NCBI GenBank assembly: GCA_026874595.1
Contig: JAPPUL010000082.1
Location: 1,118,001-1,182,000 of the forward strand
Direction: 5' to 3'
Origin: Sipunculus nudus
Lineage: Eukaryota > Annelida > Sipuncula > Golfingiida > Sipunculidae
DNA: 64,000 nt
Within the stretch, counting starts at the first letter, position 1. Each line of letters starts with the position of its first letter. The translations under genes and the position numbers were made by a program. Of the stretch, positions 18,031 to 27,119 are shown in pieces. Below the pieces are notes generated by a model. That model was not told the origin of the DNA, made no database searches, and saw only the letters and a list, made by a program, of their open reading frames with translations.

Positions 18031-19188
18031 TTGCAAAACAAAAGTCTAGTTATGCTTATTGTGTTTACTGTTGTCATGACTTTAGGCTTTAATGGGTGTA
18101 GTAACGATGGGGTAGGGAAGGGCACGAATGTCGGTACGAATGACAGCACGAATCGCGACACAAGTAAAGATCCTTGCAGTGAGGTGGCGATTAAGGTAGG
18201 CACGTATCCTGAATTTGATAAGATAAGAGAAAACTTGTCTTGTAATTACACGCTTACAGCAAATATTGACTTTCCGAGTAACACAAACTTTGAGCCAATA
18301 GGAACTATAGACAAACCTTTTACAGGAGTGCTAGACGGAGCAGGACATACCATAAAAAACGTTACAATTGATAAGAGCAAGGTTAACGATGTAGGAGTAA
18401 TTGGCTTTGCAAAAGGGGCTAGTATTAAAAACCTCACCTTTGAAGCTGTATCAATTACAAGTAAAGAGAATCACCGTACGGGTGTTATAGGAACAAACAA
18501 TGGTACAATAAGCAATGTCTATGTAAAGAGCGGCACTATTGCAGGTCATGAAGGTAATAGTTATTATGTCGGAGGACTTGTTGGGAGCAATAGTGGGACT
18601 ATAGAAAACTCTTATTCAGCTGCTACTGTTACTGGTAATACCAATGTAGGCGGGCTCGTTGGAACAAATGCTGGGACTATAGAAAACTCATATGCAACGG
18701 GAGCGGTTAATGGTGCTAATTATGTAGGCGGTCTTGTTGGAACAAATGGTGGAATAAATGCTGGGACTATAGAAAACTCATATGCAACGGGAAAGGTTAA
18801 TGGTACTACTTCTACTGCAGGCGGTCTTGCTGGATCTAACTCAAGTAATAGCAGTATAAAAAACTCATATGCAACGGGAGAGGTTACTGGAAAAAACCCA
18901 AATGCACCTGGTTATGATAATACTTCTGTAGGCGGTCTTGTTGAATCAAATAGTGGGACTATAGAAAACAGCTACTATGACATAGCAAGCACAAAGCAAA
19001 CGGATACTACTACAGGTGTTACAGGAGTAAGTGGGAAAGCTAATATCGTAAAAAGAGATAATGAGTACTATGATAGTAAAGGGACGCCTTCTGATAACGA
19101 CGATGTTGAGATATTTGAAAACTGGGATTTTGACGACGTATGGGTTTTTACAGCTGGGTGGCCTACGTTAAAGTGGCAAACGAATTAA
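18031..19188 (+). CDS. GLUG-repeat lipoprotein, paralogue 4 (TTG start)
   Basis: This is the longest member, 385 residues. The start codon at the position equivalent to the other ATGs is TTG (18031), with AGGAG 8 bases upstream; an in-frame GTG lies 9 bases earlier. The signal peptide is different from paralogues 1-3 and ends GFNGC (Cys23). It is followed by a Gly/Thr/Asn linker, GVGKGTNVGTNDSTNRDTS, shared only with paralogue 5. The middle matches paralogue 3, and the tail (ENWDFDDVWVF) matches paralogue 2. Six to seven GLUG units lie at about 165-320. The mosaic pattern points to recombination among copies. Confidence 0.86.
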   Translation: MQNKSLVMLIVFTVVMTLGFNGCSNDGVGKGTNVGTNDSTNRDTSKDPCSEVAIKVGTYPEFDKIRENLSCNYTLTANIDFPSNTNFEPIGTIDKPFTGVLDGAGHTIKNVTIDKSKVNDVGVIGFAKGASIKNLTFEAVSITSKENHRTGVIGTNNGTISNVYVKSGTIAGHEGNSYYVGGLVGSNSGTIENSYSAATVTGNTNVGGLVGTNAGTIENSYATGAVNGANYVGGLVGTNGGINAGTIENSYATGKVNGTTSTAGGLAGSNSSNSSIKNSYATGEVTGKNPNAPGYDNTSVGGLVESNSGTIENSYYDIASTKQTDTTTGVTGVSGKANIVKRDNEYYDSKGTPSDNDDVEIFENWDFDDVWVFTAGWPTLKWQTN

Positions 19189-19322
19189 CCTTTAAGTATC
19201 GGGCGATAAGAAAGTGTAGCACTAATCATAAAAAGAGTAGTAAAGCGTAGTAAAATATAATTAAAGGGTTATATTAGGTTTATTATAATAATTAAAATTA
19301 ATTATATGTAGGAGTGAACACA
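19189..19322 (+). repeat. 134-bp conserved spacer, GLUG array (4 to 5)
   Basis: Same 134-bp spacer, T variant. The sequence after paralogue 5 (from 20451) is unrelated, so the array ends there. Confidence 0.95.
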
Positions 19323-20450
19323 TTGCAAAACAAAAGTCTAGTAGTGCTTATTGTGTTTACTGTTGTCATGACTTTAGGCTTTAATGGGTGTAGTAACGAT
19401 GGGGTAGGGAAGGGCACGAATGTCGGTACGAATGACAGCACGAATCGCGACACAAGTAAAGATCCTTGCAGTGAGGTGGCGATTAAGGTAGGCACGTATC
19501 CTGAATTTGACAAAATAAGAGAAAACTTGTCTTGTAATTACACGCTTACAGCAAATATTGACTTTAAAGAGAATACGAACTTTAAGCCAATAGGAACTAA
19601 AGACAAACCTTTTACAGGAGTGCTAGACGGAGCAGGACATACGATAAAAAACGTTAAAATTGAGAAGGAAACTTCTTCTTATGTAGGAGTTATAGGCTTT
19701 GCCGATGGAGCAACCATTAAGAAGTTTGTTGTTGAAAATGTAGCTATTAAAGGTAAGGATAGGGTAGGGTTTATAGGTCGTATGGATGGTGGAACAATAA
19801 GTGAGGTCCGTGTAATAAACGCTTATATAGATGCAAAGGGCTCTTACGTAGGAGGACTTGTTGGGGAGAACGGGGGCACTATAAAAAACTCATATGCAAG
19901 AGGTCTGGTTAGTGCTTCTGTTTTTTTTAATGTAGGAGGACTTGTTGGGGAGAATGGAGGTTCTATAAAAAACTCATATGCAAGAGGTCTGGTTAGAGGT
20001 TTTTTTAATGTAGGAGGACTTGTTGGGGAGAATGGGGGCACTATAAAAAGCTCATATGCAAGAGGTCTGGTTACAGGTTCTAAAGTAGGAGGACTTGTAG
20101 GCAATAACGGGGGCACTATAAAAAACTCATATGCAACCGTTGCTATAGGGGCTAAAGATGTAGGAGGGGGGCTTGCTGGTCGTAGGAGTAAGGGTAGTAT
20201 TATAACAAACAGCTATTTTGATAAAGGAACTAGTATCCGAACTGCTGGTGTTGGTGATGGTGCTAATGTCCAAGTAATAGGAGTAAGCAAGGGGGCTAAT
20301 ATCGTAAAAAGAGATAATGAGTACTATGATACTCTAGGGACGCCTTCTGAGGATGGCGATGATGTTGAGATATTCAAGGGGTGGGATTTTGCAAGTGTAT
20401 GGGTTTTTGAAGCTGGCGCATGGCCTAAACTTTTATGGCAAACGAATTAA
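19323..20450 (+). CDS. GLUG-repeat lipoprotein, paralogue 5 (TTG start)
   Basis: This 375-residue protein starts at TTG 19323. Head, linker and N-terminal region up to the SCNYTLTANIDF segment are nearly identical to paralogue 4. From there it switches to the KIEKETSSYVGVIGFA sequence typical of paralogue 2. Its middle (KFVVENVAIKGKDRVGFIGR) is unique. Its GLUG units have a distinct consensus, GGLVGENGGTIKNSYARGLV, four times in about 175-270, closer to identical to one another than in the other copies. This suggests recent internal duplication. The tail ends AWPKLLWQTN. It is the last copy of the array. Confidence 0.86.
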   Translation: MQNKSLVVLIVFTVVMTLGFNGCSNDGVGKGTNVGTNDSTNRDTSKDPCSEVAIKVGTYPEFDKIRENLSCNYTLTANIDFKENTNFKPIGTKDKPFTGVLDGAGHTIKNVKIEKETSSYVGVIGFADGATIKKFVVENVAIKGKDRVGFIGRMDGGTISEVRVINAYIDAKGSYVGGLVGENGGTIKNSYARGLVSASVFFNVGGLVGENGGSIKNSYARGLVRGFFNVGGLVGENGGTIKSSYARGLVTGSKVGGLVGNNGGTIKNSYATVAIGAKDVGGGLAGRRSKGSIITNSYFDKGTSIRTAGVGDGANVQVIGVSKGANIVKRDNEYYDTLGTPSEDGDDVEIFKGWDFASVWVFEAGAWPKLLWQTN

Positions 20451-20560
20451 CTCTTTAAGAGAGTGAATATGTTTTTAAGGTAGTGGCTTTTGGGGACATA
20501 TCAGAATGATAAGATAAGTAGTAATATAGTAGAGTTATAGCCTTTAGTTCATCAAGACAG

Positions 20561-20594
20561 TTGACATCCTGGGGTCTTTTTTGTAGTTTAATAT
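20561..20594 (+). promoter_or_regulatory. Promoter of icd
   Basis: A perfect TTGACA lies at 20561-20566. Candidate -10 boxes are TAGTTT at 20584-20589 (17-base spacer) or TAATAT at 20589-20594 (22-base spacer). It is 42-75 bases upstream of the icd ATG. Confidence 0.5.
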
Positions 20595-20635
20595 AGCTTA
20601 AATAGGCAAATCTAACCTTAAGGAGGAACAAAATA

Positions 20636-21904
20636 ATGGTATATGAAAAGGTTAAGGTACCGGATACGGGCCAAAAGATAAGGATGGGAGCAGATGGCAA
20701 GTTGAATGTACCAGATAGACCGATAGTGGCATTTATAGAAGGGGATGGGACAGGTCCTGACATATGGAATGCATCGGTACGAGTATTTGATCATGCAGTT
20801 AAGAAAGCGTATGGAGGGAAGAAAAAGATAGAGTGGATGGAAGTATACGCAGGAGAGAAGTCGTGGAAGATGCATGGACAAACAGATGAGGGGTGGTTAC
20901 CGCAGGAGACATTAGATGTAATTAATGAGTATCTGGTGGCGATAAAGGGTCCGATGACAACGCCGATAGGGGGAGGAATAAGGTCAATAAACGTGGCATT
21001 GAGGCAGAAGCTAGACCTATATACGTGTTTAAGGCCGGTAAGATGGTTTACAGGCGTACCATCTCCGGTAAAAAGGCCATCAGATATAGACATGGTAATC
21101 TTCCGTGAAAATACAGAAGACATATACGCTGGGATAGAGTTCAAGGCGGGGACACCGGAGGCAGAGAAACTGCTAGCTTTTTTAAAGGAATTTAATTTAG
21201 ATGGTAAGGTAAGATTTCCAAAGACAGCATCATTTGGGATAAAGCCGGTGTCAGAAGAAGGAACACATAGGATAGTAAAAGCAGCAATAAACTACGCAAT
21301 AGCAAACAACAGAAGTAGCGTGACCCTAGTGCACAAAGGGAACATAATGAAGTTTACAGAAGGCCATTTCATGAAATGGGGCTATGAGCTTGCCCAGAAT
21401 GAGTATGGAGCAAAGCTTCTAGACGGTGGACCATGGTGCGTTATGAAGAATCCAAAAAGCGGTAAAGAGATAGTAATAAAGGACGTGATAGCGGATGCAT
21501 TTTTGCAACAGATATTAACAAGGCCAGCAGAATATAGCGTTATAGCGACAATGAACTTGAACGGAGACTATATATCAGATGCGCTTGCAGCGGAGGTAGG
21601 TGGTATAGGGATAGCGCCTGGAGCGAATATAAATTACAATACAGGACGAGCGATATTCGAGGCAACACACGGCACAGCCCCAAAATACGCAGGACAAGAT
21701 AAAGTAAACCCATCGTCAGTGATATTGTCAGGGGAGATGATGTTACGACACATGGGCTGGAACGAGGCAGCAGATTTAATAGTTAAAGGGCTTGAGGGAG
21801 CGATTGGGGCGAAGGTGGTAACCTATGATTTTGCACGTTTAATGGACAATGCAAAAGAGGTAAGCTGTTCTGCATTTGGGGATTGTATAAACGAGAACAT
21901 GTAG
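20636..21904 (+). CDS. icd: Isocitrate dehydrogenase, NADP-dependent type
   Basis: Icd decarboxylates isocitrate to 2-oxoglutarate in the TCA cycle, yielding NADPH. The 422-residue protein matches the bacterial homodimeric type. [12 protein letters not shown] is near residue 33. The substrate-binding and phosphorylation loop [19 protein letters not shown] is at about 141-159. [12 protein letters not shown] and [14 protein letters not shown] (the NADP-binding region) are near 306 and 338. A strong ribosome binding site, TAAGGAGG at 20619-20626, is among the best in the window, suggesting high expression. The gene is monocistronic: the GLUG array ends before it and rnpB follows. Confidence 0.96.
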   Translation: MVYEKVKVPDTGQKIRMGADGKLNVPDRPIVAFIEGDGTGPDIWNASVRVFDHAVKKAYGGKKKIEWMEVYAGEKSWKMHGQTDEGWLPQETLDVINEYLVAIKGPMTTPIGGGIRSINVALRQKLDLYTCLRPVRWFTGVPSPVKRPSDIDMVIFRENTEDIYAGIEFKAGTPEAEKLLAFLKEFNLDGKVRFPKTASFGIKPVSEEGTHRIVKAAINYAIANNRSSVTLVHKGNIMKFTEGHFMKWGYELAQNEYGAKLLDGGPWCVMKNPKSGKEIVIKDVIADAFLQQILTRPAEYSVIATMNLNGDYISDALAAEVGGIGIAPGANINYNTGRAIFEATHGTAPKYAGQDKVNPSSVILSGEMMLRHMGWNEAADLIVKGLEGAIGAKVVTYDFARLMDNAKEVSCSAFGDCINENM

Positions 21905-21931
21905 CTTAGGAGCTATAATAGGTTTTAAAAT

Positions 21932-22290
21932 AAAGTAGGCAAGAGGGTCGCTGTAACTAATAAGGTTATAGAGGAAAGTCCGAGCTACATTAGGAAATAG
22001 GACCGGGTAATACCCGGGTGGAGTGATCCAACGGAAAGTGCCACAGAAAACATACCGCCAAAATGCTTATATATAATATAAGTAAAAGGTAAGGGTGAAA
22101 AGGTTGAGGTAAGAGCTCACCGCTTTACCAGCAATGGTAAAGGTATGGTAAACCCTCCTAGTAGCAAGATCAAGTAAGTAGGCAAATTCCTATATAAAAA
22201 AGCCTACGGGTGGATTGCAAAATACATTAGGCAACTGATGTGTAAGATAGATGGCTCTCATAAACAGAACTCGGCTTATTGCCTGCTTTA
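21932..22290 (+). ncRNA. rnpB: RNase P RNA, class A (M1 RNA)
   Basis: The catalytic RNA that trims 5' ends of tRNA precursors. Conserved regions appear in order: GAGGAAAGTCC at about 21971-21981, AGTGCCACAGAAA near 22036, AAGGGTGAAAAGG near 22092, GGTAAACCC near 22147, AGCAAGATCAA near 22163, GGGTGGATTGC near 22208, and AGATAGATGGCT then ACAGAACTCGGCTTAT near 22246-22280. Helix P1 can form from 21935-21942 with 22279-22286. Ends are placed by P1. The 3' part is repeated twice more directly downstream. Confidence 0.95.
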
Positions 22291-22316
22291 TTTAAGCTAT
22301 TATTTATTTAGAAGCT

Positions 22317-22477
22317 TCCTAGTAGCAAGATCAAGTAAGTAGGCAAATTCCTATATAAAAAAGCCTACGGGTGGATTGCAAAATACATTAGGCAACTGAT
22401 GTGTAAGATAGATGGCTCTCATAAACAGAACTCGGCTTATTGCCTGCTTTATTTAAGCTATTATTTATTTAGAAGCT
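22317..22477 (+). repeat. Second tandem copy of the 3' module of rnpB
   Basis: A 161-bp unit that repeats 22156-22316 with no difference I could find. It contains the AGCAAGATCAA region, GGGTGGATTGC, AGATAGATGGCT, ACAGAACTCGGCTTAT and the P1 3' strand (22440-22447), plus a 25-30 base AT-rich tail. The 5' half of rnpB is not repeated. Confidence 0.96.
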
Positions 22478-22612
22478 TCCTAGTAGCAAGATCAAGTAAG
22501 TAGGTAAATTCCTATATAAAAAAGCCTACGGGTGGATTGCAAAATACATTAGGTAACTGATGTATAAGATAGATGGCTCTCATAAACAGAACTCGGCTTA
22601 TTGCCTGCTTTA
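22478..22612 (+). repeat. Third copy of the 3' module of rnpB, three substitutions
   Basis: Same unit at the same 161-bp period, ending at TTGCCTGCTTTAT without the AT-rich tail. It differs from copies 1 and 2 by three transitions (GGCAAATT to GGTAAATT, AGGCAACTG to AGGTAACTG, GTGTAAG to GTATAAG). The first keeps a stem by a G-U pair. A short direct repeat (atgtctttctta twice) follows at 22612-22635. Confidence 0.95.
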
Positions 22613-22633
22613 TGTCTTTCTTATATGTCTTTC

Positions 22634-23605
22634 TTAAAAGAGATTTATTTGTTTTATGGCATAAAGTAAGCTTTCATTTTTAGCAATATTTTGGCCAGCA
22701 ATGTCAAAAGCAGTTCCATGGTCAACAGAGACTCTAAGAAATGGCAGGCCAAGAGATATATTTAAAGCCGAGTGCCCAGCCATAAGTTTCAAAGGGATTA
22801 GGCCCTGGTCATGATATAAAGCAACAAAAGCATCAAACTTGTCTTCTTTAAAGATGCTATCAGGCGAGATAGGACCAAAGACATTAATATTAAGCTCTCT
22901 GGCTTTATTTAAAGCTGGTATAATAATACTTTTCTCCTCAGAGCCAAGAAGACCATCCTCACCAGCATGCGGGTTCAAGCCGCAGACGCCGATGGTATAG
23001 TTTTTATAAGGTTTAATTTTCTTTAAGAAATTGTTTGTATTAATAATAGTATTTAAGACATTAGAGAGATTAATAGAGTGTGGAACATCTTTTAGTGGGA
23101 TATGAGTTGTAACAAGGGAAACGATTAATTTAGGGCTTAGCATAAGCATGGTGGTATTTTTTGACTTTGCAAGTGTGGCAAGATATTCAGTATGGCCTTT
23201 AAAAGTTTTAAGGGAAAGAGAGATAGCTTTTTTGCTTACCGGCAAAGTGATAAGCTTTTTGATATTATAAGAACTTATTAGTTTAAAAGCAGTATCTATA
23301 CATTGTAAAGCAAGTATGCCAGCGTTTTTGGATATGACTCCGGGTGTGATATTGTGCTTATAAGGCAAATCCAAAAGATTAATACTTGAGCTTTTAAGCG
23401 TTATCTTATCTGGGTTAATGAAGTTGTAATTTAGTTTAATACCAGCGATAGAGCAGTAGAAGTCTAGGGTTTTTTTATTAGCGATAATGATGTATTTTGA
23501 GAAGTCTTTAAAGGAGTTATGGGAGATAGTTTTTATTAACACTTCAGGCCCGATACCATTAGGGTCGCCTTGAGTAATAATGGTTAAGTTATTAAATGTA
23601 TGCAT
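22634..23605 (-). CDS. pdxA: 4-hydroxythreonine-4-phosphate dehydrogenase
   Basis: PdxA oxidises 4-phosphohydroxy-L-threonine in the DXP-dependent branch of pyridoxal phosphate synthesis. The 323-residue protein opens with ITQGDPNGIGPEVLIK. It has GHTEYLA near residue 136, CGLNPHAGEDGLLG near 208, ALYHDQGLIPLKL and the metal-binding VDHGTAFDIAG near the C-terminus. These are the three His metal ligands of the family. The gene is convergent with rnpB; its stop lies only 22 bp beyond the third rnpB module. No pdxJ is in the window. Confidence 0.95.
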   Translation of the reverse strand: MHTFNNLTIITQGDPNGIGPEVLIKTISHNSFKDFSKYIIIANKKTLDFYCSIAGIKLNYNFINPDKITLKSSSINLLDLPYKHNITPGVISKNAGILALQCIDTAFKLISSYNIKKLITLPVSKKAISLSLKTFKGHTEYLATLAKSKNTTMLMLSPKLIVSLVTTHIPLKDVPHSINLSNVLNTIINTNNFLKKIKPYKNYTIGVCGLNPHAGEDGLLGSEEKSIIIPALNKARELNINVFGPISPDSIFKEDKFDAFVALYHDQGLIPLKLMAGHSALNISLGLPFLRVSVDHGTAFDIAGQNIAKNESLLYAIKQINLF

Positions 23606-23785
23606 GGTATTAGAGATAATAAGTTATCATAAATGGATAAGGGAGGAATGATTTTATTTTTCTAGTTAAGAAAAGTTAAGAAAACTTGACTTTTTATCTT
23701 AATAAGAATTATCTTAGATTCTACTTTTAGTTCTACTTTTATAATAAGCATACTAAAATGTGATAATAAGAGCTTAGAATAAATT

Positions 23786-23856
23786 GCGGGTGTAGTTTAA
23801 TGGTAGAACCTCAGCCTTCCAAGCTGTTGACGAGGGTTCGATTCCCTTCACCCGCT
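23786..23856 (+). tRNA. tRNA-Gly (TCC)
   Basis: A 71-base cloverleaf with acceptor GCGGGTG/CACCCGC, D-loop with AATGGT, anticodon loop CTTCCAA (TCC), T-loop GGTTCGATTCC and no encoded CCA. A TATAAT at 23740-23745 lies upstream. Confidence 0.96.
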
Positions 23857-24152
23857 AATCCTAAAATAAGTCCTGCCAAAACCTATCCTAATACAAAAGA
23901 ATAATAGAGAAGCTTTATAAAAATAGTTTTGTAATTATAGAAGGTTTTAGATGCGGATTATAAAAATATTATCCTGTAAAAAAGTAATAACATATTATGT
24001 TACTCTAAGGCAATAGGCTTTTTATGTTATTGTAAGTTTAAGATAAGGAGGATGTGGTATAAAAAAGTCTTGTGTTAAGAAGGAGCTTGAGCTGTTTATT
24101 AATTTTGAGGTGTTGTTGTAAGAGGATATTTATACCGCTAAAATGCTATAAT

Positions 24153-24605
24153 ATGCGAGTATTGATACAGAAGGTAAGCACAGCGGAGGTTGAGATAGGA
24201 GGTAGCTTATATAGTAAGATAGGCTATGGACTTTTAGTCTTTGTAGGGTTTCGTAAAGGTGATGAGGAGAAGGATATAGATTATATGGTAAAAAAAGTAC
24301 TTGAGTTACGGATCTTTTTAGATGAAGCAGGGATTACAAATAAGACGGTAGAAGAGGTGGGCGGAGAGATTATGGTGGTATCACAGTTTACGTTATATGG
24401 TAGTTGCCGTAAAGGCAGGAGGCCATCATTTAGCGAAGCTCTTAAATCTGCTGAGGCAAAAGAGCTTTATAATGTATTTGTGGATGGGCTTAAGGGGCGT
24501 GGTAGTGTTAAAATTTGTGAAGGTAAGTTTCAGGCAAAGATGGAGGTAAAGCTAAGTAATTGTGGTCCTTATAGTTTATTGCTTGATAGCGAAAAGGTTT
24601 TGTAG
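24153..24605 (+). CDS. dtd: D-aminoacyl-tRNA deacylase
   Basis: Dtd removes D-amino acids (and Gly from tRNA-Ala) from mischarged tRNA. The frame is open upstream to a GTG at 24072, but the family always starts MRxxIQ. Here that is MRVLIQKVSTAEVEIGG at 24153, so the 150-residue form is annotated. Signatures are MVVSQFTLYGSCRKGRRPSF near residues 74-93 and the Gly-cisPro motif in NCGPYSLLLDS at the C-terminus. The Cys-rich 27-codon upstream extension is not expected in this family. An AAGGAGG near 24044 is too far away to serve this start. Confidence 0.93.
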   Translation: MRVLIQKVSTAEVEIGGSLYSKIGYGLLVFVGFRKGDEEKDIDYMVKKVLELRIFLDEAGITNKTVEEVGGEIMVVSQFTLYGSCRKGRRPSFSEALKSAEAKELYNVFVDGLKGRGSVKICEGKFQAKMEVKLSNCGPYSLLLDSEKVL

Positions 24606-24789
24606 GGCTTGGTTTAAATAAAGAGTTAGTGTTTTTATTTTGATGTGATTTGCAGAAGATATTATTCTATGGCGATGGACTAAACAATATAAATTTAATA
24701 AATGAGGGAGTAAGAGGGAAAAACAAGTTTAATAAGGTAAAAAGACAATTACTTGGGATACAAAGCAAAGAACACGGGAGACATAAAGT

Positions 24790-26508
24790 ATGGAAGGTCA
24801 AAGCAATCTAGAAACGTTTAGATTACGTTATAAAACGTTAGCATTCAAATATCCGTCAACTTTTAATGAAGCAATAACTACAGCGTTAGTATCCGTATTT
24901 AATAGAAACGATCCAAAGATATCATTTAGTGTCCATGAACTACAAGATTATTACGAAGATTATTATAGAAAGAAAAATAGTAGACGGGGTAAATATAGTA
25001 AGGCACGCAATCTTGATAAAAGCGATATAGCAGAGTCTACATATAACAATTTATCTATCTTACACAAAGAGAAGATAGTATATTCGTATAATGTTATATA
25101 TCTTGATGAAAATAAAACTTTAAAAGAAGTAGAAAAGTACTTTTTATCAGAGAATAAAGAGAGAGTGCAAAACAAAGCTCGAGAAAACGGTTCTAAGGCG
25201 ATTTTAGATTATCTTATTTACAAGATGTTAACAAGTAAAAAATCGTATAAAACCCTTGCAACATCAAAAAGCATACTAGGCCATTTTAAGAAGGCCTATT
25301 TTGAGGCAAATAACTTATTATATACGCTGACAACGGAATCAAAGATAGTCTCAATACCCTTAGTAAGCCAATTTAGTAAAAACGATTCAAATCATAACTA
25401 CATAGAATATCTAATACCCGGCAAAGACTCCTATGAAGATGTGCGATTATTTCTAAATGATGTATTACTACCGGAGCTTACAAGAGTCTACAAAGAGATG
25501 GATAATAAGGAAAAGCTTGACATACCGCTAATATCAGAATATAAGATAACAGAAGGAAATAAAGATAAAGTAATAAGACTTTGTCTTGCAATAATAAACC
25601 GTAAACATAAAAGGGACACAACAATAACAGTAGAAGAGTACAACATAGCAAATCTAGTAATAGATGTTTGGATAATATTAGGAGAAGATCCTTTAGATAT
25701 GTTCAATACGATAGGAGAAATAGATTTAGATATAGATGCTCTCTCACCCTTTCTTACAAAGTATATACATAATTTTAGTTCGTTTGCAAAGTCGCTAAAG
25801 TTAATGAAGAATTTTATGGGACATCTTCCTCAACTAATCGAAAAACATGAGCTAATAAAATTCTTTGAAGGGAAGGGCTTTGATAAACAGATGGTTGAGA
25901 ACTTTCTCCATCATCTGCCAAGCAATGTAATATCATTTAATTTGTTTAAGAAACAATATTTTATAGAAAAGGGTCAGATAGTAAATTCAATAAAGCTAAT
26001 AACACAAGGTAACGGACATAAAAATACACGTCTTGGAAGGTTTCAATTTGAATTACTTGCACGTATATTCAAATATCTAGAACATACGAATAAAGACATA
26101 ACTAAGTTTCTAGAAGTACTTAAGGTAACATCGCAAGAGTATAAGGAGGCAGTATTTCTTTTAGCAAATGATAGTTATACCTACAATAAAGCAGATGCAG
26201 AGGTAGACAAGGAGCTTAAGAATCTAGCATTATTAATAGAACAGTCCAAAGCAGAGGATATAAGTTCGATGCTAAAAGGCCTGCCATCAAAGACAGTATA
26301 TTATCCAAAAGATTTCAAACATATAAATTCAGAGCGTACAAAGCGTGAGGTATTAAAGCGGCTTGGACTTATGTCTGTGGTTGCTAAGGACACAATGCAT
26401 GAATACCACACGGTATATTTAAGAGAGCGGGATTTATCAATAAACGACATTAAATTTATAAATAAAAAGCCAAGTTACAAATCGCTTAGAATGTATTTTA
26501 ACATATAA
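24790..26508 (+). CDS. Hypothetical protein, 572 residues
   Basis: I do not recognise this protein. It has no signal peptide or membrane segment, is highly charged (Lys/Glu/Asp) and is predicted by eye to be largely helical. The section at about 250-320 contains regularly spaced Leu and Ile. It begins MEGQSNLETF with GGGAG about 10 bases upstream. The C-terminal third has KRLGLMSVVAKDTMHEYHTVYLRERDLS. It stands alone, 184 bp after dtd, with the tRNA-Lys region downstream. Its size and soluble, helical composition resemble the unknown protein at 52321, but no direct similarity was seen. It may be lineage-specific. Confidence 0.75.
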   Translation: MEGQSNLETFRLRYKTLAFKYPSTFNEAITTALVSVFNRNDPKISFSVHELQDYYEDYYRKKNSRRGKYSKARNLDKSDIAESTYNNLSILHKEKIVYSYNVIYLDENKTLKEVEKYFLSENKERVQNKARENGSKAILDYLIYKMLTSKKSYKTLATSKSILGHFKKAYFEANNLLYTLTTESKIVSIPLVSQFSKNDSNHNYIEYLIPGKDSYEDVRLFLNDVLLPELTRVYKEMDNKEKLDIPLISEYKITEGNKDKVIRLCLAIINRKHKRDTTITVEEYNIANLVIDVWIILGEDPLDMFNTIGEIDLDIDALSPFLTKYIHNFSSFAKSLKLMKNFMGHLPQLIEKHELIKFFEGKGFDKQMVENFLHHLPSNVISFNLFKKQYFIEKGQIVNSIKLITQGNGHKNTRLGRFQFELLARIFKYLEHTNKDITKFLEVLKVTSQEYKEAVFLLANDSYTYNKADAEVDKELKNLALLIEQSKAEDISSMLKGLPSKTVYYPKDFKHINSERTKREVLKRLGLMSVVAKDTMHEYHTVYLRERDLSINDIKFINKKPSYKSLRMYFNI

Positions 26509-26605
26509 AAATATAAGGATAAAGTTCTTTTTAAATGCAGAAGTGCACAAGAGAATGCACAAGAGAGTGCGTTAAATAGTAAAAAGACTTTTTAAGAAGG
26601 CTAAT

Positions 26606-26749
26606 TTATTGCGATTTTAAATTTTCGTTAGTTATCGTTTCCCCAAGGGCAATCAATTTGTTATAAGAGTGATTAAGGTTTTGTAAGATATTGTTAATCT
26701 TGTCAAGAGAGTTAATGATGTTGTTTTTGTCTTTTTTAGAAATAAACAT
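26606..26749 (-). CDS. Small hypothetical ORF, 47 residues
   Basis: A reverse-strand frame of 48 codons runs from ATG at 26747-26749 to TAA at 26606-26608. It encodes a helical peptide (MFISKKDKNNIINSLDKIN at the start) with hydrophobic residues at heptad-like spacing. Its C-rich codon choice matches other minus-strand genes. No clear ribosome binding site is present, and it lies in the 610-bp gap between the 572-residue gene and the Nudix gene. It could be a small helical protein or chance. The rest of that gap holds tRNA-Lys and a direct repeat (ataaatactgatatt twice, 26755-26785). Confidence 0.4.
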   Translation of the reverse strand: MFISKKDKNNIINSLDKINNILQNLNHSYNKLIALGETITNENLKSQ

Positions 26750-26877
26750 AAGCCATAAATACTGATATTATAAATACTGATATTAAAAGATATAAAACGT
26801 TATCGAAGTATAAAGATTTAATCTTAAGTTACTATAATAAAGAAAAGGTAATAATTGACAATTAGCTATGTTTAATA

Positions 26878-26950
26878 TGAGCCGCGAAGGATTCGAACCT
26901 TCGACCCACGCCTTAAAAGGGCGTTGCTCTACCAACTGAGCTAGCGGCCC
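26878..26950 (-). tRNA. tRNA-Lys (TTT)
   Basis: A 73-base cloverleaf on the minus strand with acceptor GGGCCGC/GCGGCTC, anticodon loop CTTTTAA (TTT), T-arm GAAGGTTCGAATCCTTC and discriminator A. CCA is not encoded. Confidence 0.96.
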
Positions 26951-27119
26951 GATATAATGTTTTAGAAAGTTACATCTTCATTATATCTTTATTATAAAGG
27001 AGACAAAGTTATCGTATAAGCTAAAAAAGTCAAGTAAAAAAGAGATTAATATATTACAAAACATGTTTATGAAAACCTACTAAATATTATTAGATAATAA
27101 AAAAAAAGACAAAGATAAA

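Noticed and set aside
14900-20200. Repeated GGLVG-coding segments as a CRISPR-like or mobile repeat
   Set aside because: The repeats are in coding frame with protein-level conservation (GLUG motif); there are no constant-length spacers.
22290-22316. Intrinsic terminator after the first rnpB copy
   Set aside because: The AAGCT/AGCTT pairing is only five base pairs with a long loop and no following T-tract, and it is duplicated with the module.
24072-24152. 27-codon N-terminal extension of dtd
   Set aside because: Dtd proteins begin MRxxIQ; the extension is Cys/Leu/Arg-rich, without homology or ribosome binding site.
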